Shown piece after piece: positions 8,445 through 16,846 of a stretch of DNA of 64,000 nucleotides. A program made the translations under genes and the position numbers. Position 1 is the first letter of the stretch. The number at the start of each line of letters is the position of its first letter. The notes below the pieces were generated by a model. The model made no database searches. It was not told where the DNA came from and saw only the letters and a program-made list of their open reading frames with translations. The stretch is taken from contig NZ_CP109460.1 of NCBI RefSeq assembly GCF_036227565.1, forward strand, positions 2,418,001 to 2,482,000. The letters are read 5' to 3'. Source of the stretch: Streptomyces sp. NBC_01454. GTDB taxonomy: Bacteria > Actinomycetota > Actinomycetes > Streptomycetales > Streptomycetaceae.

Positions 8445-10103
8445 TCAGGTCCCGTACACGCTCGCCACGTTGTTCCGCGGTGCCGGGCGGATCTTCGCCG
8501 CGGGCGCCTCGGCGAAGGCGTGGAGCAGATTCTCCGTGGTCCGGGTGACGAAGGCCCGCGTCCGGCCGTCCATGCCGTGGTCGCGGCCGTCCTCGCGGGT
8601 GCCGGCCATGAGGGCCTCGACCCACCGCATCGTTCCGGAGGAGAAGACGCCGGCGCCGCTCGGCACGGTGTAGTAGGCGGAGTTCGCGTGACTGCTCCGG
8701 CCGTTGCAGACCAGCGGCGAGTGGGCGAGGATCTCCAGCCGCTCCGGCGTGGGCGCCTGCGGGGTGACCCGGTCGTACTCCACCCCGACGAGGTGATCGA
8801 AGGCCGCGCCGCGCCGCACTCCGGTGCCCGCGAAGAGCCAGTGGTCCGCGCTGTGGACGACGTACGGCGCGTCCGTGGGGTAGCCCTCGTAGAAGACTCC
8901 GGTCAGCGTGGACTCCGGGTCGGCGGCGGGCGGTTGGCGGAAGTCGTGGGTGGGCAGGGCCCGGTGCGGACCGGCGAAGTGCGGGTCGTCCCGGTAGGCG
9001 GTCTTGTAGCAGACCACGGTGCGCAGGGCGCCGGACGGTCCCGGCTCCAGCCTCACCCGGCGGAAGCAGGCGTTGGCCCCGAGGAAAGCCAGATTGGTGC
9101 CGGCGTCGCGGGCCCGGGTGACGTGCTGCCGCTGCTCGGGGGTCCAGTACTCGTCATGACCGAGCGAGAGCGCCGCCGTGGCGCCCCGTAGTGCCGACGG
9201 GGTGCGGTGGACGTCCACCGCGGTGGTGTAGGCCAGCGGAAGGCCGAGCCGTTCCGCGAGGACCACCAGCGCGCGCTCGTAGACCAGGAATTTCCCGGCG
9301 CCGTCGGTGTCGTAGGGCCGGTCGAAGCTGACGGCCAGCGACCGCGTCCCGTACGCGCCGTCCGCGCCCCGGTAGAGGCTGTAGCCGCCCCATGCGTTGT
9401 ACGCCTGCCAGGTCGTCACCGCATGCATCAGCACCGTCCGGCCCGCGGCCTGCGCCGAGCGCACGATCAGCGGGACGTACCGCTGGTGGCCGTGCTCCGC
9501 GTCCAGCCGGAGCAGATAGGCGCCCGGCGGCCAGTCGTCGGTGCGCACCGCGAGGCTGCGCTGCCAGTCCGCGCGTACGCTGCGGGTCGCGGGCAGCAGC
9601 CGCGCGGGGCGCTGGCGCCGTCCGGCGACCCGCTCCGAACGCCACACCAGCCGGGCCTGGGCGCCTCGGTACCAGCCCACCCGGTAGGCCGCGACGCGGA
9701 AGCCGGGTGCGGTGGTCGAGACGTACAGCCCGAACTCCTCGCCCGGCAGGACGCTCACCTTGTCGGTGTAGCCCTGGACCGCGTCGGGCGGACCGGCCGA
9801 ACGGATCCGCCAGTCCGGGTCCCCGGGCCGCTCCCGCTCCGCGGCCAGGTCCGGCGGGTCGCCACCGGCGGGGCGGGCACCTGGCCCCCCGCCTGACCCG
9901 GAGTCACAACCGGCGGTCACCCCCGCGGCGAGACCGGCGGCCCCTACGGCGGCGGCCCCGAGGAATCGCCTGCGTACGAGGCCACCGGGAGCGCCGGGGC
10001 TCCCCGGGCCGCCGGGACTGCCGGAGCCCTCCGGGCCACCCGCCTCGCCGCGTTCCACGCCGCCCTGGCGCTGCTCACCGTGCTGCTGGGGGTCGTCACC
10101 CAT
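8445..10103 (-). CDS. N,N-dimethylformamidase-like exported lipoprotein
   Basis: A 552-residue protein. A Gly/Pro-rich cytoplasmic leader of about 40 residues precedes a twin-arginine signal (RRRFLGA, 44-50) and a lipobox-like end, VTAGC, with Cys66 as probable lipidated residue. The mature part, from about WRIRSAGPPDAVQGY, resembles the large subunit of N,N-dimethylformamidase, with conserved WQAYNAWGGYSLY, LSLGHDEYW and SADHWLFAGTG segments. Tat export of this family is common in Streptomyces, and its substrate is generally unknown; amidase activity is not established. The start at 10103 has GGGAG seven bases upstream. It is convergent with the aldo/keto reductase and divergent from the membrane protein at 10376. 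Confidence 0.75.
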   Translation of the reverse strand: MGDDPQQHGEQRQGGVERGEAGGPEGSGSPGGPGSPGAPGGLVRRRFLGAAAVGAAGLAAGVTAGCDSGSGGGPGARPAGGDPPDLAAERERPGDPDWRIRSAGPPDAVQGYTDKVSVLPGEEFGLYVSTTAPGFRVAAYRVGWYRGAQARLVWRSERVAGRRQRPARLLPATRSVRADWQRSLAVRTDDWPPGAYLLRLDAEHGHQRYVPLIVRSAQAAGRTVLMHAVTTWQAYNAWGGYSLYRGADGAYGTRSLAVSFDRPYDTDGAGKFLVYERALVVLAERLGLPLAYTTAVDVHRTPSALRGATAALSLGHDEYWTPEQRQHVTRARDAGTNLAFLGANACFRRVRLEPGPSGALRTVVCYKTAYRDDPHFAGPHRALPTHDFRQPPAADPESTLTGVFYEGYPTDAPYVVHSADHWLFAGTGVRRGAAFDHLVGVEYDRVTPQAPTPERLEILAHSPLVCNGRSSHANSAYYTVPSGAGVFSSGTMRWVEALMAGTREDGRDHGMDGRTRAFVTRTTENLLHAFAEAPAAKIRPAPRNNVASVYGT

Positions 10104-10254
10104 CGCATCGCTCCCGTACGCCCCCTTCCCGTCCAGCCGTCGGGACGATCATCCGCCGACCCGCGCCGCCGGACGACTCCAGGAGGCCCGAATGCGGGTA
10201 CGGCGGCCCCCGGGACCGCAGACCGGAGGCGGCCGCGGCTCGCCCTGACCCATC

Positions 10255-10272
10255 GTCTACAGTCTTGTAGAC
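10255..10272. promoter_or_regulatory. Perfect inverted repeat, candidate operator
   Basis: GTCTACA-GTCT-TGTAGAC is a perfect 7-bp inverted repeat in the 272-bp divergent region before the COG4705 membrane protein. The TACA...TGTA core resembles sites of BlaI/CopY-type winged-helix repressors. No such regulator gene is adjacent, so the cognate factor would act in trans. It is too short for a terminator. Confidence 0.45.
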
Positions 10273-10375
10273 CAAAGCCGGGCAGTGACCACAAACGCGC
10301 GTGGTCGGCTGCACGGCGCCCGACATGCAGAAGGTTGCCGACACGGCGCACCGCGCCGGGAGGGCGGACAAGACG

Positions 10376-11221
10376 ATGGCGCAGTCGAGCAGCGAGGCGC
10401 TGGCACGGCCCGTGGGCGGGGATTGGACCCCCACCCCCGCACCCGAGGGTGGACACGGACCGGGCTGGAGCAAGGTACCGCAGGTCACGGCTTTGTTCTG
10501 GGGAGTGAAGGTACTCACCACGGGCATGGGCGAGACGGCCTCGGACTACCTCGGCCGGACGCTCGGACCGATACCCGCCGGCGCCCTCGGGCTGGCCGGG
10601 CTGGTGACCCTGCTGGTCCTCCAGTTCCGGACCACCCGCTACCGGCCCTGGGTCTACTGGTCCGCCATCGTCATGGTCAGCGTCTTCGGCACGATGGCCG
10701 CCGATGTCGTGCACGTCGTGGCCGGCATCCCCTACACGGTCTCGGTCATCGCCTTCTCCCTCGGCCTGGCCGCGCTCCTGACCGCCTGGTACGTGTCCGA
10801 GGGAACGCTGTCCATCCACAGCATCCGCACCCGCCGCCGCGAGACCTTCTACTGGGCGACGGTGCTCGCCACCTTCGCCCTCGGCACCGCCGTCGGCGAC
10901 CTCACCGCGGGCACCCTGCGCTGGGGCTACCTGCCCTCCGGCATCCTGTTCACCGCCCTCATCGCGGTGCCCGCACTGTCCGGACGCTTCCTCGGCCTCA
11001 ACGCCGTCGCCGCCTTCTGGTGGGCATACGTACTGACCCGCCCGCTCGGGGCCTCCTTCGCCGACTGGATGGGCGTCTCCACCTCCCGCGGCGGCCTCGG
11101 CTGGGGAACGGGCCCGGTCACCCTGACCCTCATCGTCCCGATCGTGCTGCTCGTCGGCTACCTGGCGATCAGCCACAAGGACACCCCGCCCGAGCAGCAG
11201 GCCATGGGAACCACCGCCTGA
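10376..11221 (+). CDS. COG4705-type multi-pass membrane protein
   Basis: A 281-residue integral membrane protein with about eight hydrophobic helices. It carries the motif KVLTTGMGETASDYL near the first helix, and later TYLP-type loops such as RWGYLPSGILF and GRFLGLNAVAAFWWAYVLTRPLGASFADW (quoted in parts; the TRPLGAS/ADW element is typical). This is the uncharacterised membrane-anchored COG4705 family. It may be involved in metal or envelope stress, but no function is established. ATG at 10376 was preferred to earlier in-frame starts because of a GGGAGG upstream, although spacing is long. The gene is followed 20 bp later by a perfect 15-bp hairpin and is probably monocistronic. Confidence 0.8.
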   Translation: MAQSSSEALARPVGGDWTPTPAPEGGHGPGWSKVPQVTALFWGVKVLTTGMGETASDYLGRTLGPIPAGALGLAGLVTLLVLQFRTTRYRPWVYWSAIVMVSVFGTMAADVVHVVAGIPYTVSVIAFSLGLAALLTAWYVSEGTLSIHSIRTRRRETFYWATVLATFALGTAVGDLTAGTLRWGYLPSGILFTALIAVPALSGRFLGLNAVAAFWWAYVLTRPLGASFADWMGVSTSRGGLGWGTGPVTLTLIVPIVLLVGYLAISHKDTPPEQQAMGTTA

Positions 11222-11241
11222 GGGCGAAAAGAACAGCAGGC

Positions 11242-11274
11242 TGCACTCGGCCCCACTCTGTGGGGCCGAGTGCA
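11242..11274. terminator. Perfect 15-bp hairpin terminator
   Basis: The arms TGCACTCGGCCCCAC and GTGGGGCCGAGTGCA pair perfectly around a 3-base TCT loop, starting 20 bp after the membrane protein stop. It lacks a long T-tract, as is usual for Streptomyces. The remaining approximately 250 bp to the next gene (11275-11522) is unusually AT-rich and shows no supported gene. Confidence 0.8.
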
Positions 11275-11522
11275 CGCATTATGGCTGAGATGGTGACCGG
11301 ATCTGTGAACGTAAAGTCAATTTCTGCACTTCTCGACACAGCAGAATTCATCTTGACTGCCTGACGCGGATGCCGGATCTCCCATGGGCAGCCTTGCCGC
11401 TACGTGGCATTGCGTTTTCCCAGTGAGACCGCCACAGTATTTCCACTTTTCGCCGGGCACACAGAAGCTCAGAGCAGCGGTGGAGGGCCCGACCGGAGGG
11501 TGGCGGGACTGCGCCAATGTGG

Positions 11523-11912
11523 TCAGCCGTCGATGGCACGTCCTGCTTCCAGGCCAGCCTCCGTACTGCGAAGCCAGCAGGGCTCGAAGCGGTCCAGGGA
11601 AGTCAGCTCGACCCACTCATCCGAAAGATGTTCTAGGATCTTTTGAGTGCCGCCCGGCCAGTCGAGGAAGTCATATTGATCGGCATTCGAAGTCGAGAGC
11701 TCGCCAGCTTTCATGAGCCCGCTGGAGAGAAGGAACTTCACGATCAAAAGCGCGGCTTCCTTGATGTCACGAGAGGCCGGTTCGCCTGGCTGATTCCACC
11801 AGGATTCCTTCTCACTCTCCACGAGAGCGACAACGGTAGTGAGCCCCACCCAATCTTCGACCCCTTGAAAAAGCACTTCCTCTACCACCGGATTTTCCAA
11901 AGAGACCATCAT
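11523..11912 (-). CDS. Putative immunity protein of polymorphic toxin locus
   Basis: A 129-residue acidic protein, MMVSLENPVVEEVLFQ..., with no signal or membrane segment and no family I can name. Its ATG at 11912 overlaps the stop of the toxin-like gene (ATGA), the arrangement expected of a cognate immunity gene translated from the same mRNA. Base composition is lower in GC than in the neighbours (codons such as GAA, AAA, TTT and TCG-poor runs), suggesting recent acquisition. The assignment as immunity rests on position, size and acidity only. It could instead be an unrelated hypothetical protein. Confidence 0.6.
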   Translation of the reverse strand: MMVSLENPVVEEVLFQGVEDWVGLTTVVALVESEKESWWNQPGEPASRDIKEAALLIVKFLLSSGLMKAGELSTSNADQYDFLDWPGGTQKILEHLSDEWVELTSLDRFEPCWLRSTEAGLEAGRAIDG

Positions 11913-13129
11913 TTCCCTCCCTTGGGGACGTGAATCTTAAAACTCCCCTTGCCTGCGGCAGCGCCATTGATATCGATAGTGTCACCACCCGAACCGGAAA
12001 TGGTCCTGTATTGTACCCTCGTTCCATCCGGGCGTATGTAAAATGTTGCCTTCTCTCCGGGTGCGGGTTTCGGTGCCCCGTCCGTGAGCTTTTCCCAAAT
12101 TTTGTCCAGATCTTCTTGAGGGCGAGTCCTTACAGGCATTTTTCGTCCCGTGTTCTTACCCAGCGCGGCACCGTTGTTTTCGAGGATCTCGTCGGCGGAG
12201 AGATCCTCGATGGGAGTGAGGCCGCCCTCGGGGGGCGGCGCCTCGTTTGATCCACGTCCTCCGCCCCCGCCACGCCCTCCGCCGCGTCCGCCCACGCCGG
12301 CGGGCTCGCGCGCTTCGGTTTCGGCGAGTTCGCGTTCCAGGACCTGGCCGACTTCAGTGGTCTCCGCGTCGACCGCTTCGAACTCGGGCACACCGTCGGC
12401 AGCCGCCTGGAGGTAGACCTCCAGATCGGCGATCATGTCGGTGCCGATGGCAGCAATGGAATCATCGAGGGCGACCTCGACCCCGCCGAGGATCGCGGCG
12501 GCTTCCGCGCTGTCGAGAGCGGCGGCTCCAGCGTCCGAGCCGCCGCCGGTGAACGGGGTCAGCAAGACGCCCACGATGGTCGTGACGGTGATCGCAATTC
12601 CAGCCTCAGCGAGATTCGACTCCGTCTCACTGTGAGCCTCGTCGATGGCGTGAGCGAAAGACTCACAGGCTTTTGCGAGTTCGTCGCAGGCGTGCTTGGC
12701 TGCGGACAGCGGTGCCTTGCCCGCGCGATGACCGCCTTGCCATATCTGCGCCCAGAAACCGGCCATGGCGTCAAGGGAGTCATCATCGCTGTTGTCCGTG
12801 ATCGAGCGCACCTGCTGGTGCAGGTCGTTGCCGAGGTTGTCGATCTCAGTAGCTGCAGTTCGGTAAGCGGCTGCTGCTGCGCGCAGCTTGTCCTGGTGGC
12901 CGTTGGGCCAGTACTTCGCGATGACGTCGGGAACGTCGCTGTGTCCCGGCCCGATGGCGGAGGCCGCATCGGGGTACATGATGTCGGTGACCACGGGAGG
13001 CGCCGGGTACTGCTCCGGCCCGCCCTTCCCACCCTTGGCATTGGAATGGTGGTCGGCCTTCAGGTAGTTGTTGGCCGTGGTCACCAGCCCGGTGGAATGC
13101 TGACCGATCGCGCGTACAGCGCCGGACAA
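11909..13129 (-). CDS. Polymorphic-toxin-like protein, part after an in-frame stop
   Basis: This 406-codon open frame (TTG at 13129, no convincing ribosome-binding site) is in the same frame as the 63-residue frame upstream and is separated from it only by a TAA at 13160-13162. The two are best read as one gene of about 480 codons broken by a nonsense codon. Visible parts: an N-terminal alpha-helical segment (AIGQHSTGLVTTANNYLKAD), a long helical WXG-type region, a hydrophobic stretch (AIAITVTTIVGVLLTPF-like), a Gly/Arg-rich linker ([14 protein letters not shown]), and a C-terminal module of about 100 residues containing FYIRPDGTRVQYRT and GDTIDINGAA, ending KIHVPKGGK. This layout is that of contact- or type VII-dependent polymorphic toxins, with the toxin domain last. 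The toxin type was not identified. Confidence 0.62.
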   Translation of the reverse strand: MSGAVRAIGQHSTGLVTTANNYLKADHHSNAKGGKGGPEQYPAPPVVTDIMYPDAASAIGPGHSDVPDVIAKYWPNGHQDKLRAAAAAYRTAATEIDNLGNDLHQQVRSITDNSDDDSLDAMAGFWAQIWQGGHRAGKAPLSAAKHACDELAKACESFAHAIDEAHSETESNLAEAGIAITVTTIVGVLLTPFTGGGSDAGAAALDSAEAAAILGGVEVALDDSIAAIGTDMIADLEVYLQAAADGVPEFEAVDAETTEVGQVLERELAETEAREPAGVGGRGGGRGGGGGRGSNEAPPPEGGLTPIEDLSADEILENNGAALGKNTGRKMPVRTRPQEDLDKIWEKLTDGAPKPAPGEKATFYIRPDGTRVQYRTISGSGGDTIDINGAAAGKGSFKIHVPKGGK

Positions 13130-13159
13130 GGTACGGAAGAGGGCGTTGGCAGCCGGATC

Positions 13160-13351
13160 TTACTTCCTGCCGAACTTGTGGCCGTAGTCGTCGTTGCCCG
13201 CCATACCTTCGGCGTTCTGCAGCGCGGTGTTGAGGGTTGAGGAGATGGAGTCGAGGCGGTCCTGGCCCTTTGCGAATTTAAGTGCAACGCGGTGCAGATC
13301 CTCGGGATGCAGGTCGATCGGCTTCCCGCCGTGAGCGGATGAGCGGCTCAC
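13160..13351 (-). CDS. N-terminal fragment of split toxin gene
   Basis: A 63-residue frame starting at GTG 13351, with a strong GGGGAGGGGG upstream and a 4-bp overlap (GTGA) with the end of the WXG100 gene, so its start is credible. It reads IDLHPEDLHRVALKFAKGQDRL then ALQNAEGMAGNDDYGHKFGRK (in parts) and ends at a TAA. Immediately after that stop the same frame continues DPAANALFRTLSGAVRAIGQ into the 406-codon frame. A Tyr codon (TAC or TAT) would be a one-base neighbour of TAA at this point. It is likely the amino-terminal secretion module of the toxin. It could be translated alone as a truncated peptide. Confidence 0.6.
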   Translation of the reverse strand: MSRSSAHGGKPIDLHPEDLHRVALKFAKGQDRLDSISSTLNTALQNAEGMAGNDDYGHKFGRK

Positions 13352-13647
13352 CGGCCCCCTCCCCACATGCGCAGGTTGGCGGTGCGCGCCGCCGAGTAAT
13401 TGCCGTGCGCGGTGTGCACGGTCTTGTGCAGCGCGCGGACGGCTCGGTGCAGACTGCGCGAGGCGGAACGCCACTGCTGGTAGTAGCCTCCGGACGCCTC
13501 CCGGGCGTCTCCGTCCCAGCTTTCGGACACCCGCTTCACGGCCTGGTCTAATTCCGTCAGATGCTCCTGGAGCGACTTGGCTATGGAATCGAGTTCTTCG
13601 GTGGCCTCAGCCAAGGTCCCGAAATGGACCTGCAATTTGCCTGACAT
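13348..13647 (-). CDS. WXG100-family (ESAT-6-like) protein
   Basis: A 99-residue helical protein with the central W-x-G turn (SWDGDA, Trp44/Gly46) between two amphipathic helices, the signature of WXG100 proteins secreted by type VII systems or acting as partners of larger effectors. ATG at 13647 follows a GGGGGAAG ribosome-binding site; longer in-frame extensions upstream lack WXG features. It is the first gene of a three- to four-gene operon (WXG100, toxin, immunity-like). Its stop overlaps the next start by 4 bp. No EccC or other secretion machinery gene is in the window, so the apparatus must be elsewhere. Confidence 0.85.
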   Translation of the reverse strand: MSGKLQVHFGTLAEATEELDSIAKSLQEHLTELDQAVKRVSESWDGDAREASGGYYQQWRSASRSLHRAVRALHKTVHTAHGNYSAARTANLRMWGGGR

Positions 13648-13985
13648 GTGCTTCCCCCAGTGGTCAACGGAAGGAAGTCTGCCAAGTAGCGGGGCCCAAT
13701 TTGGTCGATATGCGCCACCACAGGGGCTTTGGCTGGCCAGATTTTGGCGTGATCGTGGACCGTAATTGATCAAGATTAGATGAAGCAAATCTGGCGCAGA
13801 GCATGGGGCACAAGCAAGACATGGTCCTGCTCGGCCACCCAGCGATGCCGGTCTCACCAGACCTGCGGACACACCCTTTACGGCGGCAGCAACGGGCGCC
13901 CAATCTCCCAAAACCGTCCGGAACAATCCAACTCCACGGCCCTCCCCATGTCTGCCAACATCCGGCTCGCCGCTCAGGACATGGT
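13648..13985. other. Low-GC intergenic region upstream of WXG100 operon
   Basis: These 338 bp lie between the WXG100 start and the end of the F420-type oxidoreductase gene. They are clearly lower in GC than the rest of the window. They must contain the promoter of the WXG100-toxin operon, but no confident -35/-10 pair, RNA or open frame with a ribosome-binding site was found. Confidence 0.4.
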
Positions 13986-14882
13986 CTACAGCAACACCGG
14001 TGCCAGTTCCCGCAGTTGATCGAGCCCCAGGCCGCGGTCCGCCGCCACGGGCTGGACGGCGACATGGTCCGCTCCGGCGTCGTGGTGCTCCATGATCCGA
14101 CGCCGTACGGCGTCGACGTCACCCCAGGCCACGATCGCGTCCACCAGCCGGTCGCTGCCGCCGGCGGCGAAGTCCTCGTCCCCGAAGCCGAGTCGGCGCA
14201 GACTGCCGGTGTAGTTCGGCAGCTGCAGATAGAACCGCGTGTGGTGTTCACGGGCCAGCGCGCGGGCCGTCGCGGGGTCGGACTCCAGCAGCACGGCCTG
14301 TTCGGGCGCGAGCAGCGGGCCGGCGCCGAGGATCTCCCGGGCGCGGGCGGTGTGTTCGGGGGTGACGAAATACGGGTGGGCGCCGGCCGTCCGGTCCCGC
14401 GCCAGCTCCAGCATCTTCGGGCCGAGCGCCGCCAGCACCCGCCCCGGCGCCGCCTCGGCCGTCGGACCGTCGTCCGGGGCCTCGTCCATCGCGTCGAGGT
14501 AGGCCCGCATCGCCGCCAGCGGCTTGGCGTAGGCGTGACCGCGCGCACCCACCAATGGCGCATGGCTCGCCCCCAGACCGAGCAGGAAGCGCCCGTCGTA
14601 CCCCTCGGCCAGGGTCCGCGCCCCGGCCTGCGCGGCGGAGGCGTCCCGTACCCAGATGTTGGCGATGCCGGTGGCGACGGTGATCCGCTCGGTGGCGGCC
14701 AGCAGCACAGCGGCCTGGCTCATCGACTCGTTGGCGGGCGTCTCCCCGAACCACAGGGCGCCATACCCCAGTTGCTCGATCTCGCCCGCCGCCCGCCGCG
14801 CCACCGCGGCCGGCACCCGCCCGAGCCCACCGTGCCAGACCCCGACCCGCCCGATCCGCGCGGTGAGAGATTCGTGCTGCAC
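13986..14882 (-). CDS. LLM-class F420-dependent oxidoreductase
   Basis: A 298-residue luciferase-like TIM-barrel enzyme. The start GTG at 14882 is preceded by GGGAGG, giving VQHESLTARIGRVGVW; an upstream in-frame start at 14945 lacks such a site. Motifs include the N-terminal GALWFGETPANESM, VATGIANIWVRDA, and GRFLLGLGASHAPLVG, typical of actinobacterial F420-dependent LLM reductases (TIGR03620-like). The cofactor would be F420 rather than FMN, by family analogy; the substrate is unknown. It stands apart from its neighbours: an AT-rich gap on one side and the gatB terminator on the other. Confidence 0.87.
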   Translation of the reverse strand: MQHESLTARIGRVGVWHGGLGRVPAAVARRAAGEIEQLGYGALWFGETPANESMSQAAVLLAATERITVATGIANIWVRDASAAQAGARTLAEGYDGRFLLGLGASHAPLVGARGHAYAKPLAAMRAYLDAMDEAPDDGPTAEAAPGRVLAALGPKMLELARDRTAGAHPYFVTPEHTARAREILGAGPLLAPEQAVLLESDPATARALAREHHTRFYLQLPNYTGSLRRLGFGDEDFAAGGSDRLVDAIVAWGDVDAVRRRIMEHHDAGADHVAVQPVAADRGLGLDQLRELAPVLL

Positions 14883-15012
14883 CGTTCCTCCCTTGACTGA
14901 GGGCGAGGCCCCGTCCGCATCCGGACCGCGGAGGGGGCTGCTCATCGATCACAGCACGGCGGCCTGCCCCGGCATTCCCCGGCTGGGCCGATCGGGTGGC
15001 CATACGACGAAA

Positions 15013-15052
15013 CGGCCGTCCCCCCGAGAAGTCGCTCTCGGGAGGACGGCCG
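15013..15052. terminator. Hairpin terminator after gatB
   Basis: CGGCCGTCC-C-CCCGAGA pairs with TCTCGGG-A-GGACGGCCG around a 6-base loop, a 17-bp stem with one mismatch. It lies 26 bp beyond the gatB stop on the minus strand and presumably ends the gatCAB transcript. Confidence 0.75.
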
Positions 15053-15078
15053 CTGCGCGGGGGCGGTCCTTGGTGGGT

Positions 15079-16587
15079 TCAGCCCTCGACGCCCAGCTTC
15101 TCCAGGATCAGTTCGCGCACCCGGGCCGCGTCCGCCTGGCCGCGGGTGGCCTTCATGACCGCGCCGACCAGGGCGCCGGCCGCGGCCACCTTGCCGCCGC
15201 GGATCTTGTCGGCGATGGCGGCGTTGGCGGCGATGGCCTCGTCGACGGCGGTGCCCAGGGCACCTTCGTCGGAGACGACCTTCAGGCCGCGCTTCTCGAC
15301 GACGGTGTCCGGGTCGCCCTCGCCGGCCAGTACGCCCTCGATGGTCTGACGGGCCAGCTTGTCGTTGAGCGAGCCGTCGGCGACCAGCGCCGTGACCCGG
15401 GCCACCTGCTCGGGGGTGATCGGCAGGGCGGTCAGCTCGACGCCGTCCTCGTTGGCGCGGCGGGCCAGTTCGCCCATCCACCACTTACGGGCCGAGGCGG
15501 AGTCCGCGCCGGCGTCGACGGTGGCGGTGATCAGGTCGACCGCGCCCGCGTTGAGGATCGACTGCATGTCGTGCTCGGAGATGCCCCACTCCTCGCGCAG
15601 CCGGTTGCGGCGCACCCGCGGCAGCTCGGGGAGCGTGGCCCGCAGTTCCTCGACCCACTCGCGCAAGGGGGCCACCGGCACCAGGTCCGGCTCGGGGAAG
15701 TAGCGGTAGTCCTCGGCGTTGTCCTTGATGCGGCCGGCCGTGGTGGAGCCGTCCTCCTCGTGGAAGTGCCGGGTCTCCTGGATGATCGTGCCGCCGGACG
15801 AGAGCACCGCGGCGTGCCGCTGGATCTCGAAGCGGGCCGCACGCTCCACGGAGCGCAGGGAGTTGACGTTCTTGGTCTCCGAACGCGTACCGAACTTCTC
15901 GGTGCCCTGGGGGCGCAGCGACAGGTTGACGTCGCAGCGCATCTGGCCCTGTTCCATCCGGGCCTCGGAGACGCCGAGCGCCTTGATGAGCTCGCGCAGC
16001 TCGGCGACGTACGCCTTGGCGACCTCGGGGGCCCGCTCGCCCGCTCCCTCGATCGGCTTGGTGACGATCTCGATGAGCGGGATGCCGGCGCGGTTGTAGT
16101 CCAGGAGGGAGTGCCGGGCGCCGTGGATGCGGCCGGTGGCACCGCCGATGTGGGTGGACTTGCCGGTGTCCTCCTCCATGTGGGCGCGCTCGATGTGCAC
16201 CCGGAAGATCTCCCCGTCCTCCAGCTGTACGTCGAGGTAGCCGTCGAAGGCGATCGGCTCGTCGTACTGGGAGGTCTGGAAGTTCTTCGGCATGTCCGGA
16301 TAGAAGTAGTTCTTCCGGGCGAAGCGGCACCATTCGGCGATGGAGCAGTTCAGCGCCAGGCCGATCTTGATCGCCGACTCGACGCCGATCGCGTTGACGA
16401 CCGGCAGCGAGCCGGGCAGGCCCAGGCAGGTGGGGCAGGTCTGCGAGTTGGCGTCGGCGCCGAGAGTCGTCGAACATCCGCAGAACATCTTGGTCTTGGT
16501 GCCGAGCTCGACATGGACCTCCAGGCCCATGACGGGGTCGTACGTCGCGAGGGCGTCCTCGTACGACACCAGGTCAGTGACAGTCAC
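15079..16587 (-). CDS. gatB: Asp-tRNA(Asn)/Glu-tRNA(Gln) amidotransferase subunit B
   Basis: A 502-residue protein starting at GTG 16587 (ribosome-binding site AGGGAAAG). It contains the GatB signature [18 protein letters not shown], then [15 protein letters not shown] with zinc-type Cys pairs, the [10 protein letters not shown] motif, and a C-terminal helical YqeY-like tail (residues about 355-500) that contacts tRNA. GatB is the kinase/tRNA-binding subunit that activates misacylated Glu-tRNA(Gln) or Asp-tRNA(Asn) for amidation by GatA. Length matches the actinobacterial family. It is the last gene of the gatC-gatA-small membrane protein-gatB cluster and is followed by a strong hairpin. Confidence 0.98.
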   Translation of the reverse strand: MTVTDLVSYEDALATYDPVMGLEVHVELGTKTKMFCGCSTTLGADANSQTCPTCLGLPGSLPVVNAIGVESAIKIGLALNCSIAEWCRFARKNYFYPDMPKNFQTSQYDEPIAFDGYLDVQLEDGEIFRVHIERAHMEEDTGKSTHIGGATGRIHGARHSLLDYNRAGIPLIEIVTKPIEGAGERAPEVAKAYVAELRELIKALGVSEARMEQGQMRCDVNLSLRPQGTEKFGTRSETKNVNSLRSVERAARFEIQRHAAVLSSGGTIIQETRHFHEEDGSTTAGRIKDNAEDYRYFPEPDLVPVAPLREWVEELRATLPELPRVRRNRLREEWGISEHDMQSILNAGAVDLITATVDAGADSASARKWWMGELARRANEDGVELTALPITPEQVARVTALVADGSLNDKLARQTIEGVLAGEGDPDTVVEKRGLKVVSDEGALGTAVDEAIAANAAIADKIRGGKVAAAGALVGAVMKATRGQADAARVRELILEKLGVEG

Positions 16588-16603
16588 GGTGAAACTTTCC
16601 CTC

Positions 16604-16846
16604 TCAGCCCAGCAGGACGTCGTCGTCGCCCAGGCGCTTCAGTTCGCGGTAGAGGATCGCCAGGCCGGTGACGATCGCCGCGGCCGAAACGGCGGCGTCG
16701 ACCAGCCGGAGCGTGTCGCTCTCCTGACGGGCCAGCTTCGCCTGCTTCGCGACGCTGATGGCGCCGAACGCGGTGCTGCCGATCGACAGGTACAGGCCGC
16801 CCTTGGACTTCTTGAAGTTCTTGGCCTTCTTGGTCATGGCGCTCAC
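16604..16846 (-). CDS. Small conserved-looking membrane protein between gatA and gatB
   Basis: An 80-residue basic protein, [17 protein letters not shown]..., with a lysine-rich N-terminus, two hydrophobic segments ([16 protein letters not shown] and [19 protein letters not shown]) and an acidic end. The GTG at 16846 overlaps the gatA stop (GTGA) and has GAGGAGG upstream, while ATG at 16837 is the alternative. The overlap implies translational coupling within the gat operon. A membrane peptide inside an aminoacyl-tRNA amidotransferase operon is unexplained. No family or function is recognised. Confidence 0.75.
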   Translation of the reverse strand: MSAMTKKAKNFKKSKGGLYLSIGSTAFGAISVAKQAKLARQESDTLRLVDAAVSAAAIVTGLAILYRELKRLGDDDVLLG

